64,000 bases of DNA from Dendrolimus kikuchii (GCA_019925095.2 CM034397.1:2440001-2504000), one strand, 5' to 3'. Positions 1 to 10,467 are shown, numbered from the stretch's first letter. Made by a program: numbers and translations. The notes: generated by a model not told the origin, from the letters alone.

Positions 1-624
1 AACCCTGCGGCCTATGGCGGCTACACGGTGGATGCAATCAGGCCACAGCTGACGGAATGGGTCAACCGCACCAGCGGCACCCTGACCTTCAGGACGACGC
101 AGATACTTACCGGACACGGATGTTTCGATAAGTATCTGTATCGCATTGTGGGCTGCTTGCCTTCCCCGGACTGCCGCCAGTGCGGCGCGCCCGACACGGC
201 GTTACACACGCTAGTCGAGTGCGCCGCATGGGCGCCGCAGCGTTTCGAACTTGAGACGCACGTAGGTCCGGTCGACTCGCTCTGCGACTTGGTCAAGGCC
301 ATGCTGCAGAGCAGCGACAATTGGGGGGCTGCGGTTACTTTTTGCGAGACAGTAATGTCGCTCAAGGAGGCCGCAGAACGTGACAGGGAGAGAAGTCCTG
401 CAGCGCGTGCCAATGCGTCTTCTCGAGGTCGCCGGCCTTCAGCTGGCACACGGAGAGGCAGGTACGCGCATTACTTCCCTCCCCGAGTTAGGTTCCGTTT
501 ACCGCGGGGGGCCTTTAGCTTACTAGGAAGAGCAAAGGACCTTCTACCCCCGCACAACGAAGTGGGGTGTGTTCTCCCAGGGCACACTCCAGGCACTTTA
601 TTGCGCTGGATCGGCTGGACGTAA
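1..624 (+). CDS. R1-clade LINE ORF2, C-terminal part (cut by window edge)
   Basis: The frame is open from base 1, so the protein continues upstream; 207 codons then TAA. Around residues 50-75 is a cysteine/histidine knuckle C-X2-C-X7-H-X4-C (CRQCGAPDTALHTLVEC), the zinc-finger signature found near the end of ORF2 in R1-type non-LTR retrotransposons, behind the reverse transcriptase. The text before it (FRTTQILTGHGCFDKYLYRI) is also typical of this family. The last ~80 codons are Arg/Pro-rich and unlike a conserved domain. It is GC-rich compared with the AT-rich surroundings, as R1-type ORFs often are. The endonuclease and RT would lie to the left of the window. R1, TRAS and SART cannot be separated here. 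Confidence 0.8.
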   Translation, partial: NPAAYGGYTVDAIRPQLTEWVNRTSGTLTFRTTQILTGHGCFDKYLYRIVGCLPSPDCRQCGAPDTALHTLVECAAWAPQRFELETHVGPVDSLCDLVKAMLQSSDNWGAAVTFCETVMSLKEAAERDRERSPAARANASSRGRRPSAGTRRGRYAHYFPPRVRFRLPRGAFSLLGRAKDLLPPHNEVGCVLPGHTPGTLLRWIGWT

Positions 625-908
625 CTATGTTCTAAATCTCAGCCTTTCCAACACATTCAAAGCGCAGGGTCGTCAGGGAGGAGGGGGTTTTTAGTGGGTA
701 GTGGGGTTGCTCGCCCGTGCAGCAACGCTCGGAGTCTTCCACACTATTCTGTGACGTCGATCGCGGACGGAGCGCTGCCAAGAGCATACTATTGCTGCAG
801 TGTTATCGCCCCCGACCGACGCGTGTCGTTCCCCTAGCAACGGCCCAGTTTGTGCGTAAATCGGTTAAGCATTTTCCCTCGCCTCAAAACAAAAACAAAA
901 AAAAAAAC
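625..908 (+). repeat. 3' UTR and A-rich tail of the R1-type LINE
   Basis: The GC-rich non-coding stretch after the LINE stop codon ends in an A-rich run at 888-908, taken as the retrotransposon 3' end. No target-site duplication can be tested because the 5' end is outside the window. Confidence 0.6.
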
Positions 909-1353
909 TCAATTGCAACAAGGGGGCACAAAAAATACGCAATCGCAGCGCCATCTTTTTGACTATATTCGTCCTATCGCACGGAAACCAAGTCATTTAT
1001 CAGAATAGTAACTTAAGTGTTCACTTGGAATATAAGCTACATCTGTGTAGAGTTTCATTTATATCCGTTTAGTAATTTTACAAACAAAAATTCTCAAGTT
1101 GCATTTTTTTTAATGTTTAAATTCATTTTACAAACTGGACACCTCCAACAGATGGAAATTGATTTATATTCTGTTCTGTAATAAAATGTGGTATAGAATT
1201 TTTTATCCGTATCAATTAATTAGGAATGTTCTTAGGAAGTATTTATATTGATTTCATATAATTACAGACACCGTGGAATTAATTGATACAATAAATGCAA
1301 AAAAATGCAACGTTACCATTTATTTATACACGTCTAATTTATGTAACAAACTA
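909..1353. other. AT-rich spacer with old repeat remnant
   Basis: No gene seen. 970-1110 (cue: gagtttcatttatatccg) resembles 46530-46650 and is probably a shared decayed repeat. The rest is AT-rich and unassigned. Confidence 0.4.
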
Positions 1354-1355
1354 TA

Positions 1356-1387
1356 CTATTTCCATTTCTTTATTTTCTCGATGACAG
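1356..1387. repeat. left terminal inverted repeat of the Sailor-like element
   Basis: The sequence starts ctatttccatttctttattt and ends gatgacag. It matches the reverse complement of 3201-3232 at all 32 positions; the next base inward differs. Confidence 0.95.
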
Positions 1388-1687
1388 TTCTAATTTGATA
1401 GATGTAGTGTTGTGACCAAATAAGTAATGATATCGATCGCATATATTTATTATGTTTTGAACAAAGACAAATACAACAGAAACATTTAAATATATTTTTT
1501 CAAGCTGAGAACACCCAATGGCCCACCGCCATTTTGTGTTTGTTTTAATCTGTCACTCGCAACAAGACGGTCGTGCTATATAGTCACTACATTTCTGTTC
1601 GCTGAGTTTTTTCACATTATCCATACGTTACGTTGTGTATTTTGTGTTCCTTCGTGTTGATTGCTTTACCAGCTGTCAAATATCAAA

Positions 1688-2951
1688 ATGCCTAAAGGAT
1701 CTGTTCTGAAAAGGCAGACGAGAGAACTGGTGATCAAGGTTCGTAATTACTTTGAAGCAGAGTATCAAAATGGTCGCCCGCTATTACCACTGTCGCGCAA
1801 GTGCGAGAGCGTGTTGCGGCCGCATTAGGAATTAGTGGACCTACTGTTTCAAAAATTACTACCAAAGCTTACGTTACAAGCGGCATGCAGGAAAGCTTCG
1901 AATGCCGAAGAAAAAACGCCAACCACGTCGTGTGACATCGATTGACAACTTCGACACTGACGCTATTCGCCGTCAAATATATGACAATTACTTGCGCAAG
2001 GAAAATCCAACACTTAAAAAACTTGTTGTTTCTTTCCATGAATGTGGTTTGTTCCAGGGCCAAAAATCGTCATTAAGCTTGGTTTTGAAAGAATTGGATT
2101 TTCTTATAAAAAATTGGAACAAACGTAAAATATTGATGGAGCGTCACAACGTTGTTATGGCTCGTTGCGAATTTTTGATCGAAGCCAAAAAGATATCAGA
2201 TTGTTCAAATGTTATTTTCACTGACGAGACTTGGTCAAATGCAAACCACATAGTATCTAAGAACTGGACTAACGACACCGCCGCTTCCACTAGTTCAGTG
2301 CCAATAGGAAAAGGTGAACGCCTTATCATATGCCATGCAGACTACCACGAAGAAATGAACGCGGGGATTTACGAAGAATGGTTTAAATAAATGGTGCAAT
2401 CTCTGGAAGAACCGTCGATAATTATTATGGACAACGCTACATATCACTCCAGACAAATTGATAAAATGCCGACGCAGGCCAATAAAAAACAAGAGATAAT
2501 TGACTGGCTCCAACGTCATGGCGAAAATGTGGATAATACTTTATTAAAAGTACAATTAGTGAATATTTTAAAATCGAAAAAAAAGCCTCCCTAAAAGATA
2601 TATTACCGACGAAATAGCTGCCGAATGTGGTCATTGGGTTTTTCGACTTCCGCCGTATCATTGCCAGTACAATGCTATAGAACTAATATGGGCACAAATT
2701 AAAGGACACGCCGCTCGAAACAATACCCATCCCCCTTTTACGGCAAACAAGATGTTAGATTTGTTAAAAAATGCATATGCGGAAGTAACCGCCGAACACT
2801 GGGAAAAAAAATTGTGAGAAGAACCCAAAACATTATAGCGTCGGATTGGGAAATTTATGTGGCATTCGATAATATAGAAGTACAGGAACTTATAATAAAT
2901 GTTGGGGAGAGCTCATCGAGTGACAGTGACGATTCATCAGATTTTGATTAA
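1688..2951 (+). pseudogene. DD82E transposase pseudogene
   Basis: The start ATG at 1688 (MPKGSVLKRQ) opens an N-terminal helix-turn-helix region (VRERVAAALGISGPTVSKIT after a shift). First catalytic Asp: VIFTDETW near 2225. Second: IIIMDNATYHS near 2430. Glu: LPPYHCQYNAIELIWAQIKG near 2685; the spacing between the last two is 82 residues once one A of the run at 2578-2585 is discounted. The C-terminus is acidic and Ser/Asp-rich (SSSSDSDDSSDFD), stop at 2949-2951. Defects: a shift near 1796-1799, shifts in the A-runs near 1908-1917, 2578-2585 and 2803-2811, and an in-frame TAA at 2388-2390. The catalytic residues are intact but no functional protein can be made. Confidence 0.85.
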
Positions 2952-3200
2952 AATAAATAAATGAAGAATCAAAATAATATAATTACATCTTGTAATGAAA
3001 TGTAATATTAGTTAATAAATTTGTACAAAATTATCCGGCAATAGCTCAGTTTCTTACACTTTGTAAAAAAATATCGAGTCTGTTATCGTGTTACGTTTAT
3101 CGATAGCTCCATCCCTATCAGTTTCTCCGATTCTGCTATGACCTTGTACGTGCGTAAGCGTATAATGTAAAAAAGACGCTCGTTCGGGTTTCCACAGAAG

Positions 3201-3232
3201 CTGTCATCGAGAAAATAAAGAAATGGAAATAG
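3201..3232. repeat. right terminal inverted repeat of the Sailor-like element
   Basis: Perfect inverted copy of 1356-1387, followed by the TA duplication at 3233-3234. Confidence 0.95.
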
Positions 3233-3339
3233 TAGGTGAGTGTACAATTATGGTAAAATTTTATTGAAAAATTATATTGTGATCCACCATTAGACGGCTA
3301 GGTTCCAGTAACGTCTTCGAGGCCGGCAGCACGTTATCT

Positions 3340-3535
3340 TCATTTATGGTGTTTTTTTATATATTATTAACAACTCGAGTTCCGTACCCTTTTTTACAAC
3401 TTAATTTCTAGATATTTTTTTTTTTAATTTAACACGCTTATTAGGTATTTTGGTTCTTGTGTGTGACATTAATTTATTGATTTTTGTGTTGAGGTGTATG
3501 TGTCTTACGAATAACTTATTATATTAATTCAATTA
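3340..3535 (+). repeat. repeat J, copy 1 (probable LINE 3' UTR)
   Basis: It shares an ordered series of blocks with 46040-46220 (cues: cgtacccttttttac, cttaatttct, gtgtgtgacattaattta). No ORF. A SINE-A tail fragment follows directly. Confidence 0.55.
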
Positions 3536-3536
3536 T

Positions 3537-3605
3537 GGTGTTGCAAATGTCTATTGGCGATGGTGACCACTTTCCATCAAATGGGCCGGCAGCCTGTCTG
3601 CTGTT
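3537..3605 (+). mobile_element. SINE-A, 3' fragment
   Basis: It matches only the last ~70 bp of SINE-A (ggtgttgcaaatgtc to gcctgtctgctg) and lacks the poly(A). Confidence 0.7.
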
Positions 3606-3836
3606 CTTCTGACAAATATTCTTTAAATGTTATTTTAATAACAATTTTTTAGCTTTAATTTAATTTTAATTTTTAGCCTTTTTAATAAATATTATAAATA
3701 ATAATAAATATAAAAAGCATTTTTTTACCTATTAATTGCCAAAATTAGATTAATATAAACTTATAAGATTGACATTTGCTTTCGATCATTAATTAAAATT
3801 AGTTGACAACCTATTAATAATGGTTTAATATGTAAT

Positions 3837-4187
3837 TATGTAGATACCGAAGTAAAAAAAAGAGTTGGTCTGAAAGAAAGTGTCGGGGTGAGGGTAAGGA
3901 AAGAGATGCTCCGGTGGTTCGGGCATGTGGAAAGAATGACTAAACAGATATACAATGCAAAAGTGGATGGATGCAGAAGTCGTGGAAGGCCACGACACAC
4001 CTTCCATGATCAAATTGATCGTGTACTAGCGGAGGGTGATGTCAGGAGCCTTAAGAACAGACGAGTGTGCATGACAGGAGTTATGAATGTCAAAGAAGCA
4101 AGTGAGGTGTGTAAGAATGGGCCTAAATGGCGTTCTGTTGTTCGTGCCTACCCCGCAAGGGAACTGGCGTGATGTTATGTATGTATG
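3837..4187 (+). mobile_element. LINE-B, 5'-truncated copy
   Basis: Encodes the C-terminal end of a LINE reverse transcriptase (RWFGHVERMTKQIYNAK ... RSRGRPRHTFHDQID ... AYPARELA, stop), followed by an ATGT-repeat tail. A 12-bp target duplication TTAATATGTAAT flanks it at 3825-3836 and 4188-4199. It lacks the HDER insert present in longer copies. The seven extra bases at the 5' junction (tatgtag) are not from the LINE consensus. Confidence 0.85.
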
Positions 4188-4199
4188 TTAATATGTAAT

Positions 4200-4555
4200 A
4201 AAGCTGTACATAAGACGATGCTTCAAGTACCCATTTCTTTATTGTAATAAAAGTTCAAAGATAATTAACATAATGTGTTTTCACGTGGCGTGTAATTTAA
4301 AATCTCATTATCATTTTTTATTACAATATTATTGTAAAATATGCTTTGTTCTGATGTTGTTGGCACTTTAGCGAATATTTCTTTCATAGTATCATCAAAA
4401 TACTATAGGTAGAGCCTGATTTCTTTTCAGATTTAATAGAGGCATTCCAGAGCATACATTGCTTTAGCTATTACATAAGCACTTTTCAATGTATTCTTAT
4501 ATCTTCTACTAAATATAGAATGATAAATTTTAAAGAAAATGTATTTTATTTTTGA
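4200..4555. other. AT-rich spacer, nothing recognised
   Basis: No coding signal, no repeat shared with the rest of the window. Confidence 0.4.
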
Positions 4556-4865
4556 TTTTTTATTGCAGGAGTTCAGCAGACAGGCAGACGGCCCACTTGA
4601 TAGAAAACGGTTACCATCGCCTATGGACATTAGCAACACCAAAGGTGCTACAAATACGCTGCTGCTCCCTTAAAGGAGACTGGAACCTGGTCACTAATGG
4701 CGGAACACAACATAAGGTTGTTATGGCGGCATACTCTGGACCAGGGGTGGTCGCCATCCAGTCGAGCGAAAACCCTACCACCTGGCTGTGGGTTGTTTAG
4801 TCGCCTTTTACGACAGGCCGCCAGGCCGCAGGAAATTGTATTCTTTCTCGGTTGCTGCACGGATA
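4556..4865 (-). mobile_element. SINE-A, near full length
   Basis: Minus orientation: the poly(A) appears as the T-rich start, and the 5' end (tatccgtgcaggaac-like) is at 4865. AAATGTATT at both sides (about 4540 and 4867-4875) is a possible 9-bp target duplication. Confidence 0.85.
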
Positions 4866-5012
4866 TAAATGTATTCTTCACTTCCTGCCCATAACAGGTT
4901 GTTTTCAGGCTTAAGGGCTTGGGAATCCAAACCGTATGACAAGCTAGGAGGATGCGGTGCTACAAGCATTATAGATGTACCCTGCTTAGGAGAAGCAGCT
5001 TGGGTGGCTTTA

Positions 5013-5260
5013 TCTTATACTAATATATAAAGCTGAAAAGTTTGTTTGTTTGAACGCGCTAATCTCAGGAACTACTGGTCTGATTTAAAAAATTCTTTCA
5101 GTGTTAGATAGCCCATTTATCGAGGAAGGCTATAGGCTACATATCATCACCCTAACACCAATAGGAGCGGAGCACCAATGAAGAATGTTTCAAAAGCAGG
5201 TTTCTTTTACTTATTTTTTTAAAACTATTCCACGCGAACGAAGTCGCTGGCAGAAGCTAG
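5013..5260 (+). mobile_element. non-autonomous Helitron, complete
   Basis: It starts TC (tcttatactaatatataaag) after an A at 5012 and ends CTAG before a T at 5261: the 5'-TC/CTAG-3' ends and A|T insertion site of Helitrons. 248 bp, no ORF. Cue blocks: cgctaatctcagg, gaggaaggctatagg, gagcggagcaccaatg. Confidence 0.8.
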
Positions 5261-5620
5261 TTAGTAATAAATGGGGAGGCTGGAGCCCAGCAATGGAAAT
5301 TTTAAACCACTAGATTTCCAGTAATCTAGTATAAAATATAAATAGAATACAAGTAGAAGTTAACCTAAAGATTAACTTTCATTTGCTAACTACGTAACTA
5401 CAACAGCCAGCTATTATTATCTACTAACGAAATTAATTAGGTATGAGATAAATATGATTAATGCTAATGAGATGACCTAGAGTCGATTCAAATAATTTAT
5501 TCCCAGAACATGACCTTACCCAATATTAGTCACAGAACGACAAAATTGGCACTGGTTTTAATTTTCAGTCATATATGTGAATTATTATTGTTAATTCATA
5601 AAGGAAAGAGGATACTAATA
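5261..5620. other. AT-rich spacer
   Basis: Nothing recognised. Confidence 0.3.
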
Positions 5621-5621
5621 T

Positions 5622-6015
5622 TAATTCAAATTCAAAAGTTTTTATTCAAAATAAGTTCCACTGGAGAAAAATTTAATTTTTTACTTCCTATTCTATGTAC
5701 ACCGCTTCGCAACGTGTTGATGCTGTAAAGGAGACGAAGCGGCAAGAAACTCTCCAGCAACACGTCTAGCTAAATATTGTGTTTCTTTATATTTCATATT
5801 ATATTTATATCTCAAATTCTTTTTTTTTAATAAGTTTTGTACAGAAGTATGTTACAGAATCACTTTTTGAAGAATTAATGGAGTTGTAGCAAACAATGCA
5901 TACTCAATAAGACCAAGACAATAAAAGGAAAGAAAAATAATATTATAGTTATAATAAGGACATGACGTGCTAAAATGTTATGCTGCAATATGTCTCCACA
6001 AATTCCTTACAAGCA
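5622..6015 (-). mobile_element. jockey-like LINE (family E), 3' UTR
   Basis: Minus orientation. The 3' tail is the ATTCAAATTCAAAAG block at 5622-5640 (TTTGAA units on the minus strand). The body contains tgtacaccgcttcgcaacg and ccagcaacacgtctagc, repeated at 23345-23905 and 60815-61265. Confidence 0.75.
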
Positions 6016-6205
6016 TGGCAAAATTAATAATTGCCAGTTTTCAATTTAAAATACCTCCGATATCCTATATTGCCGGTTAACTATTAAAATTCCTAACTTA
6101 ATTTATTCAAATTTTACTGAGCTGAGCTAAGCTACTACTGACAGTACTGAGCTACAAAAGTACATTTTATCATTCAAAAACACATTTATATCGATTTGGA
6201 CTATA

Positions 6206-6418
6206 CATACATACATAACTTCGCGCTAGGTCCCTTGCGGGGTAGGCACGAACAACAGAGCGCCATTCAGGCTTATTCTTACACACCTCACCTGCTTCTT
6301 TGACATTCATAGCTCTTGTCATGCACGCTCGTCTGTTCTTAAGGCTCCTGACATCACCTTCTGCTAGTACACGGTCAATTTGATCATGGAAGGTGTGTCG
6401 TGGCCTTCCACGACTTCT
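6206..6418 (-). mobile_element. LINE-B, 5'-truncated copy
   Basis: ACAT-repeat (the 3' tail) at the left, then the antisense of the RT C-terminus. Flanked by ATTTGGACTATA (6194-6205) and ATTTGAACTATA (6419-6430), a 12-bp duplication with one difference. Confidence 0.85.
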
Positions 6419-6477
6419 ATTTGAACTATAAATAGAAGAAACCTATCTAGAAAACGGTTGAAGGGAGTTAGAGTTTT

Positions 6478-6792
6478 ATCTGTGCAGGAACGGAGAAAGA
6501 ATACAATTTCCTGCTGCCCGGCGGCCTGTTATAAGAGGCGACTAAACAACCCACAGCCACGTGGTAGGGCATTTGCCCGACTGGATGGCGACCACCCCTG
6601 GTCTAGAGTATGCCGCCATAACAACCTTGTGTTGTATTCCGGCATTAGTGACCAGGTTCCAGTCTCCATTAAGAGAGCAGCAGCGCATTTGTAGCACCTT
6701 TGGTGTTGCAAATGTCCATAGGCGATGGCAACCGCTTTTCATTAAGTGGGCCGTCTGCCTGTCAGCTAAAACTCCTGCAATAAATAAATAAC
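6478..6792 (+). mobile_element. SINE-A, full length
   Basis: Head tgtgcaggaacggag at 6481 to tail ctcctgcaataaataaa. Carries the ggtggtag/ctaccacc-type stem region (here gaccaccc). Confidence 0.85.
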
Positions 6793-6798
6793 AAAGAG

Positions 6799-7010
6799 TT
6801 ACCCTAACGGTTGGAGGAGCGAGATGGAATGCTCCTCCATCTCATAGGAAGGTTTTCCAGCGAGGACTATTGTAGTTCCTCGCAGGCCTAAGCCCATCTG
6901 CTATAGTTGAACATTTGTATATATTCTTTGTATGTTTCGGGAAATGTTTGTGACCTCAATTATTGTACAGCGCCATCTATTGGTTTGTAAGTGTTCCACT
7001 ACACGGTCCT
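6799..7010. repeat. repeat G, copy 1
   Basis: Matches 59465-59655 in inverse orientation: gagcgagatggaatgctcct, cctcgcaggcctaagcccat, cgggaaatgtttgtgac, cagcgccatctattgg. No ORF; probably a transposon remnant of unknown class. Confidence 0.6.
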
Positions 7011-7029
7011 ATTATATGAGGCAGAATTT

Positions 7030-7140
7030 TTATCTAGACAATCAGTAAGAAAAGAAAAGACACTACGCAGGACAGAAGAAAGTGGCGTGCTCTTGTTTCG
7101 GAGACCAAGACTCACTTTGGGTCGCTGAGCCAACGGAGTT
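7030..7140 (+). pseudogene. RTE-like endonuclease-RT, C-terminal scrap
   Basis: Plus-strand reading gives DRRKWRALVSETKTHFGSL then a stop, a pattern familiar from the ends of insect endonuclease-reverse-transcriptase ORFs. Too short for clade assignment. Confidence 0.5.
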
Positions 7141-7457
7141 AGTTCAATCAGTAAGAAAAGCAATTGATTAAAAATGTCCGACAGAAGGTCTTGATAGGTA
7201 GGCATCTGTCGATTTCTGTATATTTCTAAAAAATCTGGATTACGCAAAGAAAGTCAGTGGAAGGCCTTAGTTCAAGATAAACCCGGTAATACAGAAACAT
7301 AGGCCCGTCAGCTCATATCGGCGTCATTGGCAGACATTACATAGGTTGACCTAATGCCAACATTCATTGCGTCATTGGTCGTACTACCATGATTTTGAGA
7401 ACATGTGGATACTTTATTTTCGTAAATAGACTGCTGTATGAACTGATTAATCTTAAA
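7141..7457. other. spacer, nothing recognised
   Basis: No repeat or coding signal identified. Confidence 0.3.
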
Positions 7458-7755
7458 TCCGTGCAGGAACGGAGAAAGAATACAATTTCCTGCGGCCCGG
7501 CGGCCTGTCGTAAGAGGCGACTAAAGAACCCACAGCCAGGTGGTAGAGTATTTGCTCGACTGGATGGCGACCACCCCTGGTCTAGAGTATGCCGCCATAA
7601 CAACCTTGTGTTGTGTTCCGGCATTAGTGACCAGGTTCCAGTCTCCTTTAAGAGAGCAGCAGCGCATTTGTAGCACCTTTGTTGTTGCAAATGTCCATAG
7701 GCGATGGTAACCGCTTTCCATCTAGTGGGCCGTCTGCCTGTCTGCTGAACTCCTG

Positions 7756-7783
<28 letters not shown>
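7458..7783 (+). mobile_element. SINE-A, full length with long poly(A)
   Basis: Head tccgtgcaggaacggag, tail ctcctgcaat followed by a 20+ A run (to 7783). The uninterrupted poly(A) suggests a relatively young copy. Confidence 0.9.
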
Positions 7784-7791
<8 letters not shown>

Positions 7792-7889
7792 TTGATATAG
7801 GTAAAAGAGGTAACCATTGCTATACTACTGGAATATATTATAATAGTGGATATTCAAATGTGAAGTAACTTTATTTGTTACTTTTATGA

Positions 7890-8406
7890 TTAAACGGCCG
7901 ATCCGGTTTTAATTCAATTTAATGGAGATATATGGTATGAATAGTAAGAGTATATATGTAGAGACTACATGGAGACAGTTTATCGCACATTTTTGGGCGA
8001 AAATTGTATACTATTTTCGTAGGCGATTGATAATCTTTACACAATAATCGCATTGACATTCTTACTACATTTAACCAAAAAACAAAAACTCGCCCACGAG
8101 TATGTCATACCATAATCGTAAGATTATTATCACCAAGAGTTTTGTTTATGCTACGACACAAATCGCATTGAGATATTTCCTACCTACGATTTCTCTACTT
8201 GTCTAAACTAGAACTCGTATTTTTCAAGTTTATGCGAGGATTGTACAAATCAGTTTGAACCGATTTGAATGTGAGACTTGCCTTTAGAGCTCGGTGATGA
8301 GCCACGTACGATATCGTATATTTAGTGTACACGGTAATATTTGTTTCTTGCTTTAGGCAACGATATCTCGGAGGCAAGAAACTCTCTCCGTGTAAATGGC
8401 CCCTTA
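7890..8406 (-). mobile_element. TTAA-flanked MITE-like repeat (piggyBac type?), left end unclear
   Basis: The minus-strand end reads TTAA then ggggccatttacacggagag (8385-8406). The inner part 8188-8402 is shared with 47211-47505 (cues: caaatcagtttgaaccgat, gagctcggtgatgagc on this strand). TTAA is the piggyBac target. I could not fix the left end, so a full element is not proven. Confidence 0.5.
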
Positions 8407-8529
8407 AGAGTGACTTTTTTTTAGCGTCTTATAATAATTTACAATAATGTTTTTAAATTAAAATAAATATTATAAACTAATACAACAACAAAAAAAACTT
8501 ATTTATATTGTATTCTACATATAATTTGT
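8407..8529. other. AT-rich spacer
   Basis: Nothing recognised. Confidence 0.3.
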
Positions 8530-8665
8530 TTAGCCTATAAATACAATTCTGGATCTTGGTCACAGTATCCTATGGTCAAGGTGCCCCGAATTCTGGCTAC
8601 GTTACAGCGCTGGATTGCTATACTGATCCGTTGTCTAAGGTACCAGCCCTCTGATCACCCGAAGA
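8530..8665. repeat. repeat K, copy 1
   Basis: Shares blocks with 17390-17540 (aaggtgcccngaa, gctggattgctatactgatcc-like, caccagccctctga). Probable old LINE fragment. Confidence 0.45.
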
Positions 8666-8869
8666 GTCAATGAGACGTTTTGATTATTTGTAGAGATTCA
8701 CGGCCAGGAGCAACATAATTCCTCAATATAGAGATTTGGGCAATTGTATTTAAGTTTTTAATAAAAAAAAGCAATATAAAAATACATGCTTCAACGGTAT
8801 GTATACCTTTTAAGTTTACTTAGAATAAAAACCTATATCTTATTTGCCCCAGTTTTAATCAGATAGTTC

Positions 8870-9470
8870 AGTCGAGGAACGAGTCAATTGTGGACTCGAT
8901 TGTAATTTTGGGCTCATGGCGATTTTTTGATTGTTTAAATCTTGGAATCTCTCATCGTAACGTTGTATCTGATGTTAAAACCTTTTTTCTAGATTTTTGC
9001 AAGATTGTCCCGAAAAAACTTCGTGAATATGGTGAATATATCAGTCACCAGTTTGCGTACCTTGACCGTGGCGAATTCAAGTGTGCTGACTAACATCTAT
9101 TACTTAATATCGGTGCAGTTGCATTAGAAGATTACCTCATTGCCTAATGTCAAGGCTAAACACATTGCCATTTATTTGTTACAACAATTTATGTACAGTC
9201 GTGGTATGAACATTTTCGCCAGTTTCAAATTGATTCGTTTGACGTTCCGCGAGCACATGTTGCCTTTACAAACTAAGTCACAGAACAGGCCGTTCCACAG
9301 AAAATTATATTTAACTTCATCATCATGGAACGAATTATGCCAGCAATAGCATATTTACTCGAATTGCTAAGACTTACAACACTAAATTTAGTGATATTGA
9401 CTTGTTTCATTACTCTAAGCCTGTATTCAAGAGGTTAATCTTCAAAACAATTGTTGGAACAAATACCACC
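8870..9470 (+). pseudogene. possible decayed protein-coding sequence, unidentified
   Basis: Several plus-strand frames look protein-like and join only across frameshifts: 8890-9093 (stretches VVSDVKTFFLDFC and REYGEYISHQFAYLDRGEF) and a downstream frame with YEHFRQFQIDSFDVPRAHVA near 9210-9265. Composition is less AT-biased than the flanks. I do not recognise the family; a decayed mobile element or an old pseudogene are the likeliest readings. Confidence 0.3.
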
Positions 9471-9537
9471 ACATCATATGAAAATTAACAATATATCTAA
9501 GTAATATGTTTTATTATATTTCAATATCAATGTATTA

Positions 9538-9538
<1 letters not shown>

Positions 9539-9618
<80 letters not shown>
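9539..9618. repeat. (TA)n microsatellite
   Basis: About 80 bp of alternating TA, directly before a Helitron-like 3' part; such runs lie inside the 5' region of related elements at 28574. Confidence 0.9.
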
Positions 9619-9620
<2 letters not shown>

Positions 9621-9810
9621 CGTGTCACGTTGTTTGTCCGCGATGGACTCCTAAAGTACTTGACCGATTTTAATCAAATTTTCACACCGTGTGCAGTTTG
9701 ATCCAACTTGAAAGATAGGATAGCTTACATTTGGACCCGGTAGGTGGCGCTGCAATCGGATTCTAAATTTTATTTCTTCAGGGCAGAACAACGTCTGTCG
9801 GGACAGCTAG
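9619..9810 (+). mobile_element. Helitron-like element (ggacccggtaggtggcg type)
   Basis: Ends gggacagCTAG before T at 9811. Shared body with 28609-28795 and 47508-47689: gactccta-aagtacttgaccg, ggacccggtaggtggcgctg, aacaacgtctg. The 5' end is in or before the (TA)n run. Confidence 0.7.
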
Positions 9811-10210
9811 TATATATATATATTTTTTTCATGTATCTATCTATGTATTTTATTTAGATTTATTTTAATTATTTATTATTATGTACATACATGTATGTAC
9901 GTGTGCAAGTACATATCTATTTTCACTTATGTATATATTTATTGCATTTTTAAATATTTTAAAACTATATCGACGATGGACAGTATAATGCGTTTCAAAT
10001 GAGAATAGGATCGACTTTGCGCCATATTGTGACTTTAAATAACTTTAAAAAATTTAATATTATATTAAGACAATTTACTACTAATTTAACACTTTATTTA
10101 AATTTGATGTAAGACTATTTATTATTGATATGCAAATAAGTTTTTTGCAAACCATACTTTTCAAGTGACATTTGACAGATAGAGGTTATTGACATTCCTA
10201 TTCTTATTTG
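9811..10210. other. AT-rich spacer
   Basis: TATG/TA-rich low-complexity sequence, then unassigned sequence. Confidence 0.3.
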
Positions 10211-10266
10211 GATCGTTTACTCTACTTTCATGCTCTCTCTTCCATACCCAACTCTCCCTTCCATAC
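10211..10266 (-). repeat. isolated internal LINE-B scrap
   Basis: ~55 bp matching only the internal VWKREHESRVN-coding part of LINE-B (antisense). There is no 3' tail and no flanking LINE-B. The same block occurs in the full copy at about 10885-10940. Confidence 0.7.
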
Positions 10267-10274
10267 GTTGTTCA

Positions 10275-10440
10275 TTTTAATTATGCTAAAGGCTAAATAA
10301 AACTTTAACAATACTCATTCACACTTGACATCTTTGTCTTCCGTGACCACGGCTACTGAAAAGTGGCCGAAACGTCGGAATAATAAAAATCAAATAAATT
10401 ACCGCGCTTAAAACCGTTAAAACGTATTTTTATTACGTAT
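10275..10440 (+). repeat. repeat D, copy 1
   Basis: Starts at gctaaaggctaaataaaac and ends at aaaaccgttaaaacgta. The core CTACTGAAAAGTGGCC GAAACGTCGGAA contains an inverted repeat (GGCCACT/AGTGGCC in other copies). Confidence 0.75.
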
Positions 10441-10467
10441 ACTAGTCGCGAAAACTTAAGAAAATAC

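Larger units (their letters stand above)
1356..3232 (+). mobile_element. Sailor-like (DD82E) Tc1/mariner-group transposon, full length, inactive
   Basis: The element is 1877 bp with perfect 32-bp terminal inverted repeats (1356-1387 and 3201-3232) flanked by TA at 1354-1355 and 3233-3234, the IS630-Tc1-mariner target duplication. It contains one transposase pseudogene. After allowing for a frameshift, the second Asp and the Glu of the catalytic triad are separated by 82 residues, the spacing that defines the Sailor (DD82E) group as I remember it. Identical termini against a badly broken ORF suggest an old non-autonomous copy or one mobilised late in trans. Confidence 0.85.

Noticed and set aside
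6999..7247. Minus-strand open frame ending at a perfect GTGAGT donor, a candidate third exon of the secreted-protein gene
   Set aside because: The plus strand of the same segment encodes an RTE-like LINE ending (DRRKWRALVSETK...), so the frame is antisense; the acceptor side is also poor.
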